Shown: piece after piece, positions 54,665-62,857 of the stretch
Layout: each line of letters opens with the position of its first letter
Numbering within the stretch: position 1 is the stretch's first letter
NCBI RefSeq assembly: GCF_000316605.1
Contig: NC_019683.1
Location: forward strand, 1,844,036 to 1,908,035
Reading direction: 5' to 3'
DNA from: [Leptolyngbya] sp. PCC 7376
GTDB lineage: Bacteria > Cyanobacteriota > Cyanobacteriia > Cyanobacteriales > MRBY01
Length of the DNA stretch: 64,000 nucleotides
Position numbers and translations under genes: made by a program
Notes under the pieces: generated by a model
Told to the model about the DNA's origin: nothing
Database searches by the model: none
The model's input: the letters and a program-made list of their open reading frames with translations, nothing else

Positions 54665-56677
54665 TTAGGATGCCGTAGCAACATCGGTTTCTAGCAGCTC
54701 TCGAAAACGAATTTCGTCTTTATGGGGATCTGCTTGGCTCACTTTAACTTCAAGGCGATCGCCCAAAGTAACGGGACGCTCAAAACGGTGGGGTAATTCT
54801 AAGCCTAATTCCTCTAAGAGAAGCACACCTAATTTTTCATCCTCTCGAAGCCAACGTAGAACCATCCCTTGCCAAACTTGATCTGCATTACGACGCAAAT
54901 ATTCTAGGCTCCAATAGCGATTCGTTTGTCGTTCCACAAGCCCTGCTTCCTTGCTGGATGTGACAACACTAAACAAAATCTCCTGGAGCTCTTCCGAAGA
55001 AAAAGGTAGTTCATCACCCCGGAGGTGAGCTTTAATCTGAAAATGCGCCAGTAAATCAGTATAGCGACGAATTGGCGAAGTCACTTGAATATAAGAGTCT
55101 AGACCGAGACTTGCATGGCGTACAGGATTTGTCCCCATTTCGCCGCGAGGCATACAACGACGTACAGCACAGGCTCGCACAGGCCCTGCAGGAAGCAATA
55201 ATAGCTCTTGATCTGAAGGGAGTTCGGGCTGTGGTTGACCTCGAAATGGCAAAGGTAAATTGTGCTCAACGCCATATTTTCCAGCAACTTCACCCGCCAA
55301 GATCATCATTTCTGCAACTAGTTCGCGCGAAATAGAGGCTTCTAAAACTTCAATGGTGACATCTTCGTCTTTGACCTTAATTGATGCTTCGGGCATCTTA
55401 ATTTTGATCGAGCCCTGGGAATTTCGCCAAGCGGCACGTTGTTTAGAAAAGTCAGCTAGTAGGGCAATTTCTGGTTCGGCCTGAATCCCAAGATGCAACA
55501 TTTCATCGACATCATCATAGGTCAGACGATAGGTTGGCTTCACCCAACTGGGATGGATACTATAGTCGGCGATCGCCCCCTCTTCCGTAAGCAAAACCCC
55601 AAAACTCAGGGCGGCACACACTTGACCCTGAATCAAACTCATCGGCCCAGTTGCCAGCTCCACAGGAAACATCGAGATCATACCTGTGGGCAGATAAAGA
55701 CTTGTACTGCGACGGCGAGCTTCTAGATCTAGATCATCATTCGGCGAAAGTAGCCGAGTTGGATCTGCAATGTGAATCCACACCTTATGACCACCATCTG
55801 GCAAAGCCTCTACACTCAGGCCATCATCGATTTCAGAGGTACTCTCATCGTCAATTGTGTAGGTTTTGAGGTGGGATAAATCAAGGCGATGCGCTTCATC
55901 GGCATCATCAAGGGGAGATGAGAAACGAGAGTCAGCCACATCGAGTACCTTTTGAGAAAATCTGGGGGAATAACCGCTGCGATGAAGATGGAGGTTTTCG
56001 TGACGACTCCACCATCCTAAACTGACGAGAAGCTCAAATGTTTTGTCTGTTGTCTGTGATCGCCCTAAAAGTTGGAGTAATTCTTGTGCCGCCTTAGTGG
56101 ACTGATCTGGGTACAAAATAAACCGCTCTAAAGTCTCTAGGCGTTGGCGATCGCCTTCTTCCCATTCAACTGTTTCACCATCGGCTGCCTGCTTCACCTT
56201 TTCAATAAAAGCTAGCTTTTCAGCCTCTTTTTGCGCTTCGACTTCGAGCTGATGTTGTATTTCCCTAACCTGTGATTCGGGGCGCGGATCGTAGCGATCA
56301 CCCTTACGCTTAAAAAATATTTTGTCCTCTGCCAACATCACATGGGAGGCATAACATTGATGGGGTGTTTGCTCAGAGAAAAGCAACTGTGCCATCGATT
56401 CTGGCGTTGCACTTTCTTCCATTTCCGTGAGCAATTCCCAGGCAATCTCTAACCCAGATGGGTCAAGAAAGCTTTCACACACTTTTAAAAATGCTGGGAT
56501 ATCAGTCGAAAGATATGGGGAACCAGCCACGGTATATTCAACCCGTTGAGGCCTAAGCTTATGGGATTGCCCCTTCGCATCCACAACAATCCAATCTTTT
56601 TTGCCTTCTGGACGTTCAGCGACGGCAAGTAACCGTTCACCTTGTAACCTGAATTCAATCAGCTGTCCCTGTTCCAC
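54665..56677 (-). CDS. RNase II/VacB-family 3'-5' exoribonuclease
   Basis: Degrades RNA from the 3' end. 670 residues with an N-terminal helical/OB-like part and an RNB catalytic domain (about 265-600) that starts HLKTYTIDDESTSEIDDGLS; Asp276, Asp277, Asp284 and Asp285 cover the metal-binding aspartates. RPTRR-like motifs are present as FRGQPQPELP and YIQVTSPIRRYTDLLAH. A GTG start at 56677 is used. Size and neighbours (rpsR and rpmG just upstream on the same strand) match the shorter of the two cyanobacterial RNB proteins rather than the longer Zam protein. Confidence 0.93.
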   Translation of the reverse strand: MEQGQLIEFRLQGERLLAVAERPEGKKDWIVVDAKGQSHKLRPQRVEYTVAGSPYLSTDIPAFLKVCESFLDPSGLEIAWELLTEMEESATPESMAQLLFSEQTPHQCYASHVMLAEDKIFFKRKGDRYDPRPESQVREIQHQLEVEAQKEAEKLAFIEKVKQAADGETVEWEEGDRQRLETLERFILYPDQSTKAAQELLQLLGRSQTTDKTFELLVSLGWWSRHENLHLHRSGYSPRFSQKVLDVADSRFSSPLDDADEAHRLDLSHLKTYTIDDESTSEIDDGLSVEALPDGGHKVWIHIADPTRLLSPNDDLDLEARRRSTSLYLPTGMISMFPVELATGPMSLIQGQVCAALSFGVLLTEEGAIADYSIHPSWVKPTYRLTYDDVDEMLHLGIQAEPEIALLADFSKQRAAWRNSQGSIKIKMPEASIKVKDEDVTIEVLEASISRELVAEMMILAGEVAGKYGVEHNLPLPFRGQPQPELPSDQELLLLPAGPVRACAVRRCMPRGEMGTNPVRHASLGLDSYIQVTSPIRRYTDLLAHFQIKAHLRGDELPFSSEELQEILFSVVTSSKEAGLVERQTNRYWSLEYLRRNADQVWQGMVLRWLREDEKLGVLLLEELGLELPHRFERPVTLGDRLEVKVSQADPHKDEIRFRELLETDVATAS

Positions 56678-56794
56678 CAGTTTTATTGCCTTAATCTAGC
56701 TGTGACAAAAAAATAATTAATACTGTAATCATCTGCGGCTAATCGTCGACTCACTACATTTTCCGTGAGTCAACGCAATTTAGCTGAGCGAGCT

Positions 56795-57010
56795 TTAACC
56801 TTCTTTGTTAATGAAAGGCAATAAAGCAACCATACGAGCACGCTTAATAGCTCTGTTCATATCACGCTGCTGACGCGCTGTGAGACCAGTGATACGACGG
56901 GGAAGAATCTTGCCGCGCTCAGTGATGAACTTGCGGAGTAGCTCCACATCTTTGTAGTCGATGGGTTGGCTGGGAGGAATAGGGGATAAACGCTTGCGAT
57001 AGTAAGCCAT
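56795..57010 (-). CDS. rpsR: 30S ribosomal protein S18
   Basis: A 71-residue basic protein with the S18 core ([50 protein letters not shown]). Binds 16S rRNA at the platform. It lies between rpmG and the exoribonuclease gene, in the usual cyanobacterial rpmG-rpsR order. Confidence 0.97.
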   Translation of the reverse strand: MAYYRKRLSPIPPSQPIDYKDVELLRKFITERGKILPRRITGLTARQQRDMNRAIKRARMVALLPFINKEG

Positions 57011-57132
57011 GTGTTTTCAGATATATCTTTAAAAATAAAGGGGACTAAATGTAACAAAACTGCTTACCGAAGTAAACAACTTTTGCCATTGTTCGCTGAA
57101 ATTTAGGAAATAAAGTCAATTATAAAATTGAA

Positions 57133-57327
57133 TTATTTGATTTCTTTATGAACTGTGTGAGTGTTGCAGTGGGGACAGAACTTCTTGATTTCGAGTCGTC
57201 CAGTAGTGTTACGACGGTTCTTGCTAGTGGTGTAGCGGTTAACGCCGTTGGATCGCTTATTGGTATTAGTGCGACATTCTGTGCATTCCACGGTGATGGT
57301 AATGCGTACGCCTTTCTTACTTGCCAT
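57133..57327 (-). CDS. rpmG: 50S ribosomal protein L33
   Basis: A 64-residue protein with the L33 pattern: [12 protein letters not shown] at the N-terminus, [24 protein letters not shown] and HTVHKEIK at the end. The two Cys pairs (CTEC and CPHC) make this the zinc-binding form. First gene of the rpmG-rpsR-ribonuclease cluster. Confidence 0.97.
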   Translation of the reverse strand: MASKKGVRITITVECTECRTNTNKRSNGVNRYTTSKNRRNTTGRLEIKKFCPHCNTHTVHKEIK

Positions 57328-57380
57328 GATTTCGTTTTTCTAGTTAGCGGTGCAAATCGTTAGAGTTTACACACAAATTT

Positions 57381-57923
57381 CTATCTTTGCATATTGTCCC
57401 GCAGCTCTGCAACAATTTCTTTTATTCTCAAATCTAAGGAAAATCCTCGTTGGGTTTGGATGATGTAGGTCTCGGCAATGCGGTCATGAAATGCTTGGTT
57501 AAATTCTTCATCGGCGATCGCCACCAAACAGCAAGCAAGTAGCGGGGAAACCAAAATCAACATCGAGATCGGATTGGCAAAATTAATTTGCAGACCATAC
57601 ATAGCCAGCATTGCAAGCCCACCTAAAATACCTTCGCGTTTACTGAGGCTCACGAGTTCGGGAATACGATAGCTAATATCGATCACTTTAATATCGAAAG
57701 CCCAACTGCCAACACTCTGGCCTTGATTACGCTCAACAAGACCTACCCGTAATGCAAACCATGCGGCAAGGAAGAAAAGCCATTGCAGAGCAGGCCCGGC
57801 CAATCCACTTAAAATCCAAGCGCAGAGAAAATCCACAAAAAATGCCCAAAAGCGCCTGTCTAAGGGGACTTTTGGGAAACGGCGTACGGGTCGATAATCT
57901 TGATAGTCGTCTTCGTCATACAT
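57381..57923 (-). CDS. RDD family membrane protein
   Basis: Encodes 180 residues. RRFPKVPLDRRFWAFFVDFL at the start contains the Arg and Asp of the RDD motif within the first hydrophobic segment; three further hydrophobic segments follow (about 44-62, 95-112, 118-140), and the motif NQGQSVGSWAFDIKVID is characteristic. Some RDD proteins are ion exchangers, others unknown. It lies downstream (minus strand) of the lipoprotein gene, with about 80 bp between. Role unknown. Confidence 0.85.
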   Translation of the reverse strand: MYDEDDYQDYRPVRRFPKVPLDRRFWAFFVDFLCAWILSGLAGPALQWLFFLAAWFALRVGLVERNQGQSVGSWAFDIKVIDISYRIPELVSLSKREGILGGLAMLAMYGLQINFANPISMLILVSPLLACCLVAIADEEFNQAFHDRIAETYIIQTQRGFSLDLRIKEIVAELRDNMQR

Positions 57924-58006
57924 TGGCGTGGTGGTGGGGCGATCGCAAATTTTTTACTCAGCTTGACCTTTATTGTAAGCGGTTCGGGAAAAGCCAAGAG
58001 GAGAGA

Positions 58007-58450
58007 CTAATCTCTGACGGGATAGGATTGCCAGCCTAATGGAATTTTCTTCAGCGATCGCCAAGTTTTACCTTCCGTTTGTCGTTGTAAATAAAGCTCA
58101 AACGGATTTTTGGGGCGACGCTTCGTTTGGCTTGGAAACTCTAGTTCCAAATCATATGTTCCTTGCACATGGTAAACAGGCAAACGTTTTAGAAAAAAAG
58201 AATCAAGCTGGTCAACCTGAATATTTTTTAATTGAAGGGTGGGAGGAGATGCCGAAATAGAGTCACTGAGCTTACGATAATGCTGCCGTAATTCTCCTTG
58301 CATCGCTTGTTGGATAACGGTGCCATCAGGGGCAAATTCTCTCGGTGCACTTCCTGCATGACAACCTGTTAGGACAAAGCAGTTTAGAACGATTAAGCTC
58401 ATGCAAAGTCTAATTAGGAAGCGTTGAAGCATTGGGTGATCGCCAAACAT
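58007..58450 (-). CDS. Probable lipoprotein, function unknown
   Basis: From the ATG at 58450 the product has 147 residues: a hydrophobic signal ending in the lipobox LTGC (lipidation site Cys30), then a mature part of about 115 residues with no recognised family. Another ATG at 58432 is possible. The mature part has DQLDSFFLKRLPVYHVQGTYDLELEFP and a basic C-terminal region. The frame extends upstream to 58495. It should be anchored to a membrane facing the periplasm. Confidence 0.7.
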   Translation of the reverse strand: MFGDHPMLQRFLIRLCMSLIVLNCFVLTGCHAGSAPREFAPDGTVIQQAMQGELRQHYRKLSDSISASPPTLQLKNIQVDQLDSFFLKRLPVYHVQGTYDLELEFPSQTKRRPKNPFELYLQRQTEGKTWRSLKKIPLGWQSYPVRD

Positions 58451-58610
58451 ATTTATTAGCTTATTTCTTTCTATCAGCTTAACGAGGGGCAGCAAACAAA
58501 CACGATTAGAAGCTAGACATCAACATCAGCTCACCCAAGTTAAAAAAAAATACTGATTATTAGATGTTCTCTAGATAATATAGGGAGAGGGTCGAATAAC
58601 CCTAGGACGT

Positions 58611-59489
58611 TTGACGCGGCGATCGCCAATAGGATTTGCATCACACAACGTGAATATCGACCAGCCTACCAAGACCAATACAGCATTCACCGTAAGATTT
58701 TGGGGGGTGCGTGGACAAGTACCCACACCAGGGCGAGAAACGTATCGTTTTGGTGGTAATACCCCTTGTTTAGAAATCAATGCTGGCGACCAACGTTTCA
58801 TTTTTGATGGCGGCACAGGCTTACGGATGCTTGGCAATGCGCTCCTGGCACAAATGCCTATCGAAGCCCATCTCTTTTTCACCCATGCAAACTGGGATCG
58901 TATTCAAGGTTTTCCCTTTTTCGTCCCCGCATTTATCCCCATTAACCACTTTCACATTTACGGAACAAAGACCCCAGAAGGCAGAACCTTTGAAGATAGT
59001 CTTTCCAAGCAAATGCACGGGCCTAATTTTCCAGTCCCGATTCAGGTTATGGGCGCAAAATTAGAATTCCACTCTCTCAAAGCTGGCGATGAATTCATCT
59101 TCGAATCAGCCAGGATAAAAAGTGCTTTAGTTCATAATCAGCACCAAGCCCTCGGATTTCGCATTAGCTACGGTAATCAAACAATTGTTTGTGCTACCGA
59201 TAGCGATATTCAAGATGCCGAAAATCGTAGCTCTTTAGAAAAGCTTGCCCAGAATGCAGACCTGCTTATCCTAAATACTCCTGTTTCCCATCCTAATCAC
59301 CAAGACATTCAACAATGGCAACCTTTACTGGATTTTTCACGGGCGATCGCCGTTAAACATCTCTTGATTTCCACCCATGATCCCAACTGTGACGATCCTG
59401 AATTAGAAACCCTCGAAGCATCATTAAAAGAACATTCAGATTACCTAGAGTTCGCAAAAGAAGGCAAAGTCATCGCCCTTTCAGATTAA
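58611..59489 (+). CDS. Metallo-beta-lactamase-fold protein with degraded metal site
   Basis: Encodes up to 292 residues (TTG at 58611; GTG at 58650 is equally possible). The N-terminus (FTVRFWGVRGQVPTPGRET, then FGGNTPCLEI) is typical of PhnP/RNase Z-like MBL proteins. Where these have T-H-x-H-x-D-H the sequence is THANWDRIQGF (His92, Asn94, Asp96, Arg97): the second His and the final His of the motif are lost. The later metal residues are also altered (ATDSD, NTPVSHPNH). So metal-dependent hydrolysis is doubtful, and the protein may be a binding or structural derivative. Lies just upstream of ndhM. Confidence 0.85.
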   Translation: MTRRSPIGFASHNVNIDQPTKTNTAFTVRFWGVRGQVPTPGRETYRFGGNTPCLEINAGDQRFIFDGGTGLRMLGNALLAQMPIEAHLFFTHANWDRIQGFPFFVPAFIPINHFHIYGTKTPEGRTFEDSLSKQMHGPNFPVPIQVMGAKLEFHSLKAGDEFIFESARIKSALVHNQHQALGFRISYGNQTIVCATDSDIQDAENRSSLEKLAQNADLLILNTPVSHPNHQDIQQWQPLLDFSRAIAVKHLLISTHDPNCDDPELETLEASLKEHSDYLEFAKEGKVIALSD

Positions 59490-59562
59490 AGGCTTTTTTT
59501 TTTGTCGGTGGAAGTGTCACAATAGCAAGTGTTGAGTTTGAGCGTAATCTCTCCATTCGCCT

Positions 59563-59925
59563 ATGTTACTGAAGTCCACAACTCGCCATGTCCGCATTTA
59601 CACGGCAGAAATTCAGAAAAACGAATTGGTTCCCAGTGATAAGGTCTTGAGCCTTGATATTGATCCAGATAATGAATTTATCTGGTCTGAGGAAGCGCTC
59701 CAAAAGGTCTACCGTAAGTTTGATGCCCTTGTCGAAAGTTATGACGGTGAGGATTTAACAGAATATAATTTACGACGCATCGGGTCTGATCTAGAAGGTT
59801 GTATGCGCGAAATGCTCCAAAAAGGGGAGCTTTCTTACAATCTCGATTCACGTGTGATGAACTTTAGTATGGGGCTCCCGCAACAAGATCACCCTGATAG
59901 TAAAGGCAAGTATTTGATGTACTAA
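59563..59925 (+). CDS. ndhM: NDH-1 subunit M
   Basis: Subunit of the cyanobacterial NDH-1 complex on the thylakoid membrane, part of the oxygenic-phototroph-specific module of the hydrophilic arm. The 120-residue protein has the family pattern: TTRHVRIYTAEI, LSLDIDPDNEFIWSEEAL, LTEYNLRRIGSDLEGCMRE, and the C-terminal GKYLMY. Length matches. Terminated by a hairpin. Confidence 0.95.
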   Translation: MLLKSTTRHVRIYTAEIQKNELVPSDKVLSLDIDPDNEFIWSEEALQKVYRKFDALVESYDGEDLTEYNLRRIGSDLEGCMREMLQKGELSYNLDSRVMNFSMGLPQQDHPDSKGKYLMY

Positions 59926-60644
59926 AAGTTTTGTAGTGATCGCCAAGTCATCAAACAAGTAGTCCTCCTCATGATTTATTCGTATCAGAGGGGGTCTTTT
60001 TATTTTTTAGCGGCGAAGATCATCTCCTCACATGGCGCCTTTAGCATCAGAAAATCTAATATAAGTTCGATTGTTTGGAGTCCCATGAGTCTAGCTCATT
60101 TCACAAAAAAAGCTACAGCCCATCATTTGAAAATCTTTTGATTTTAACATCCTGTAGACCATCTCTATTTCATAGAAGACAGATAAATATTATTGCCTTT
60201 TTCATTCGTCTTACTTGAACTTTAAATAAAACAGAAAAACATTAAGGAAATAGTCTTTTTAGTTCCTTTACTTTTTTCTAAACAATAAGTTCTTTAAATC
60301 TATAGCAGTGTTCAAAAGAATAAAAAAGCCTCTGCCATTGTCAACTTCAAATAACAACCCTTGCCTGCTTGCACATCTGCCCGGTCATCGCTATACAAAT
60401 CAATTCCACCTAGCTCTTTAATTGCATTCGCTTTCATAACTAAAACTGCGCGTATTCACTAATATTCTCCAGTACATCTATTACAAGACTGCCAGACAAG
60501 AATATTCTGGATATATATCTCAAATCATTGATTAACATACGTTACTTTTCTTCACTCTTAAAAGTCTTTAGATAAGCTTAGTTATAAGCTGGAAAATCTC
60601 TAGCTGATTTGTTACTCTATTGTTAATAGAAACTAGTAAAAACC
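59926..60644. other. Long AT-rich intergenic region
   Basis: 719 bp between ndhM and the methyltransferase gene. Apart from the ndhM terminator it contains only a minus-strand 41-codon frame at about 60317-60439 (starts MKANAIKELGGIDLYSD), which I do not call for want of a recognised motif. No HIP1 site lies beyond the terminator. No RNA gene seen. Confidence 0.45.
59961..60008 (+). terminator. Intrinsic terminator after ndhM
   Basis: AGTCCTCCTC (59961-59970) pairs with GAGGGGGTCT (59988-59997) with one mismatch and one wobble around a 17-base loop, followed by TTTTATTTTTT. It lies about 35 bp after the ndhM stop. Confidence 0.8.
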
Positions 60645-61358
60645 ATGCAGGAATCTCAAGAAGAAAAATTAGTCGAGTATTATCAGAGTAGCGCAGATCA
60701 GTATGATGCGATGCAGCTTCATGAGGGTGATGAACACTACAATGCCCTTATGTTTTTACGAGGGATTCTTGCAGAGAAAAAATATGATTCTTTACTTGAT
60801 GTTGGTGCCGGAACAGGTCGAGCATTATTTTATTTAAAAGAAATTTTTCCTGACATGGATCTTACTGGAGTTGAGCCTATGTCAGCGATGCGTCAGCAAG
60901 CCATAAAAAAGGGATTATCTTCAGAACAAATAATAGAAGCACAAGGACAATCATTACCTTTCCCTAATAAAAGTATTGACTGTGTTACGGCGTTTGGAAT
61001 ATTACATCATATTCAAGATCCAGAACCTGTTATTAAGGAGATATTTCGAGTAGCAAAAAAAGCTGTTTTTATTTCTGACCACAACATCTATGGTATGGGA
61101 TCTAGTCAAACAAAATTCTTTAAGCAATTATTGCGTAAGAGCTTGGGATTTCATGTCCTCTCTCAAATCATGACGAAGGGCAAAGGATACCATGACACTG
61201 ATTATGATGGTATCTTTTACCCATTTTCATTGTTTGAGCATCTAGACGGAATTACCAATAAGGCAACTGAAACTTTTTTACTATCAACAAAAGGTAAAGC
61301 TATTGACCTATATAAAGATGCTTCTCATGTTGCAATTTTGGCAATTTTAGAAAACTGA
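60645..61358 (+). CDS. Class I SAM-dependent methyltransferase
   Basis: Encodes 237 residues with motif I LLDVGAGTGRALFYL (about 50-64), the acidic ribose-contact residue in LTGVEPM and the motif IV/post-I region DCVTAFGILHHIQDPEPVIKEIFRVAK of class I (UbiE/Methyltransf_11) enzymes. AT-rich with a long AT-rich upstream region, which may point to acquisition. Substrate unknown. Its stop codon lies within a hairpin that serves as terminator for the opposite gene. Confidence 0.85.
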   Translation: MQESQEEKLVEYYQSSADQYDAMQLHEGDEHYNALMFLRGILAEKKYDSLLDVGAGTGRALFYLKEIFPDMDLTGVEPMSAMRQQAIKKGLSSEQIIEAQGQSLPFPNKSIDCVTAFGILHHIQDPEPVIKEIFRVAKKAVFISDHNIYGMGSSQTKFFKQLLRKSLGFHVLSQIMTKGKGYHDTDYDGIFYPFSLFEHLDGITNKATETFLLSTKGKAIDLYKDASHVAILAILEN

Positions 61359-61380
61359 CAAGCATCATTAAGCTTGTCAG
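61355..61380 (-). terminator. Intrinsic terminator of the tautomerase gene
   Basis: CTGACAAGC and GCTTGTCAG form a perfect 9 bp stem with an 8-base loop. On the minus strand it is followed by TTTTCTAAAATT, so it terminates the gene ending at 61385; its arm overlaps the methyltransferase stop codon. Confidence 0.7.
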
Positions 61381-61384
61381 AACT

Positions 61385-61735
61385 TTACCCAAAAGTGCGG
61401 CTATTCCAGCCCCACATAGAGCCTTTTGCATCAGCGAATTCTATATAAATCCGGTCTTTAGGAACGTCTAGAGTTTGACTAATCTCAGTGCAGAAATCGT
61501 CACTCATCGTCCGGGTACGATCGCCCATTGTGCCAACGCTTTTAATTTCGACATAGCAAACAGGCTCAGTCGTTCCAGCAAAAGTCATCGCAACATCTGG
61601 TTCAAAAGCCGTCATCACATAGGATTCTGGTTTTCCGAGATGGGAAGCCAATTTACTGGACAAAGACAGCAACATTGACTCAACATCACCTTTCGCTGGG
61701 GCAGCAAGGGAGGTTTGAACTTTAATTAGTGGCAT
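61385..61735 (-). CDS. MIF/phenylpyruvate tautomerase-family protein
   Basis: Encodes 116 residues. After removal of Met the N-terminal residue is Pro (PLIKVQTSL), the catalytic base in MIF/4-OT-type tautomerases. Further family residues: SYVMTAFEPDVAMTFAGTTEP (the conserved x-V-x-V-x-P block) and the C-terminal DRIYIEFADAKGSMWGWN. Length fits MIF. Substrate in cyanobacteria is not established. It follows the flavin reductase gene on the same strand by about 50 bp. Confidence 0.88.
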   Translation of the reverse strand: MPLIKVQTSLAAPAKGDVESMLLSLSSKLASHLGKPESYVMTAFEPDVAMTFAGTTEPVCYVEIKSVGTMGDRTRTMSDDFCTEISQTLDVPKDRIYIEFADAKGSMWGWNSRTFG

Positions 61736-61783
61736 CGCTTTAATTAATTGCTCAGTGGATAAAGAAGAGTTTTGTAAGTTGAA

Positions 61784-62266
61784 CTAGCCGCCATAGCTCC
61801 AACCAGTGCTTTCTAAATCAAGAATTTTGCCTTCGCGGTGGACACCTGCCCCAATCACTTCGCCAACAAAAATAGTGTGGTCACCTTCTTCGACTGTTCC
61901 AGTCACCTTACACTCAACATAACCGAGGGAGTCCTTAATGATTGGGCAACCTGTTTCTTCACCTTCGTAAAATTCGACATCTTCAAATTTATTACCGACG
62001 CGGCGCTTGGGCTTAAAGAAATTTGCAGCCATATCTTTTTGGGTGTTGTCGAGGAAGCTGAGACTAAAAACACCTGTTTTTTTGATCATGGCATGGGAGC
62101 CAGAATCGGAGCGGACACAGTTAATGACAAGAGGCGGCTTAAAGGAGCCTTGCATTACCCAGCTGGCCGTAAAGCCATTCATCTCATCTCCATCCCGCAC
62201 ACCGCAAATATATAATGCGTGGGGAATCTTGAGTAGCATCTCTTTTTTTGCTTTTTCGTCTAACAT
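61784..62266 (-). CDS. Flavin reductase-like (FMN-binding split barrel) protein
   Basis: Encodes 160 residues of the flavin reductase-like domain: MLLKIPHALYICGVRDGDEMNGFTASW, then QGSFKPPLVINCV, GVFSLSFLD and FVGEVIGAGVHREG. These are the FMN-binding split-barrel signatures. It could be a stand-alone FMN reductase or ferredoxin-like partner; no fused diiron or rubredoxin domain is present. Possibly co-transcribed with the tautomerase downstream; divergent from moaB with 51 bp between the starts. Confidence 0.88.
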   Translation of the reverse strand: MLDEKAKKEMLLKIPHALYICGVRDGDEMNGFTASWVMQGSFKPPLVINCVRSDSGSHAMIKKTGVFSLSFLDNTQKDMAANFFKPKRRVGNKFEDVEFYEGEETGCPIIKDSLGYVECKVTGTVEEGDHTIFVGEVIGAGVHREGKILDLESTGWSYGG

Positions 62267-62317
62267 CTGGGGACTCCCAATAGTCTTCTCAACAACTGTT
62301 ATTTATCTTTACATACC

Positions 62318-62824
62318 ATGCCCCATCCTCACCCTGATTCTGATTTAAGTGCTGTGCGTTGTGGTGTGATTACAGTGAGTGATACGCGATCGCCGAAAAC
62401 GGATAAGAGTGGCAAAATTATTCAGAGTTTATTATCGGAAGCGGGTCACGAGATTGCGCACTATGAGGTGGTGAGAGATGAACCGGATGAGATTGCATTA
62501 CTCGTTAGAGAATTAGCCGAACAGGAAAATATCGAAGCGCTATTGCTCAACGGCGGCACAGGTATTTCTCCACGGGATAATACTTACGATGTACTGGAAC
62601 GGATTATCGATAAAATTCTGCCGGGTTTTGGGGAGATTTTTCGGCAATTGAGCTACGAGGAAATCGGCTCGCGGGCGATCGCCTCCAGAGCGATGGCAGC
62701 AACCTATGAAAGTACGCTGATTTTTTCGATGCCGGGGTCTAGCGGTGCGGTGCGTCTAGCGATGACTGAATTGATTTTGCCGGAATTACGCCATCTCGTG
62801 AAACAGCTTAGTGGGAAATCCTGA
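62318..62824 (+). CDS. moaB: Molybdenum cofactor biosynthesis protein B
   Basis: MoaB/Mog-family protein acting in molybdopterin adenylylation or a related step. 168 residues with the signature VITVSDTRSPKTDKSG, LLNGGTGISPRDNTYDVLE (substrate-binding GGTG loop and Asp), FSMPGSSGAVRLAM. Length and motifs match MoaB. No other moa gene is nearby. Confidence 0.93.
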   Translation: MPHPHPDSDLSAVRCGVITVSDTRSPKTDKSGKIIQSLLSEAGHEIAHYEVVRDEPDEIALLVRELAEQENIEALLLNGGTGISPRDNTYDVLERIIDKILPGFGEIFRQLSYEEIGSRAIASRAMAATYESTLIFSMPGSSGAVRLAMTELILPELRHLVKQLSGKS

Positions 62825-62857
62825 AGAGGAAAAGACAGATCTTAGAGAGATGCAGAC

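Noticed and set aside
60317-60439. 41-codon minus-strand frame starting MKANAIKELGGIDLYSD
   Set aside because: Too short and without a known match; could be chance in an AT-rich region.
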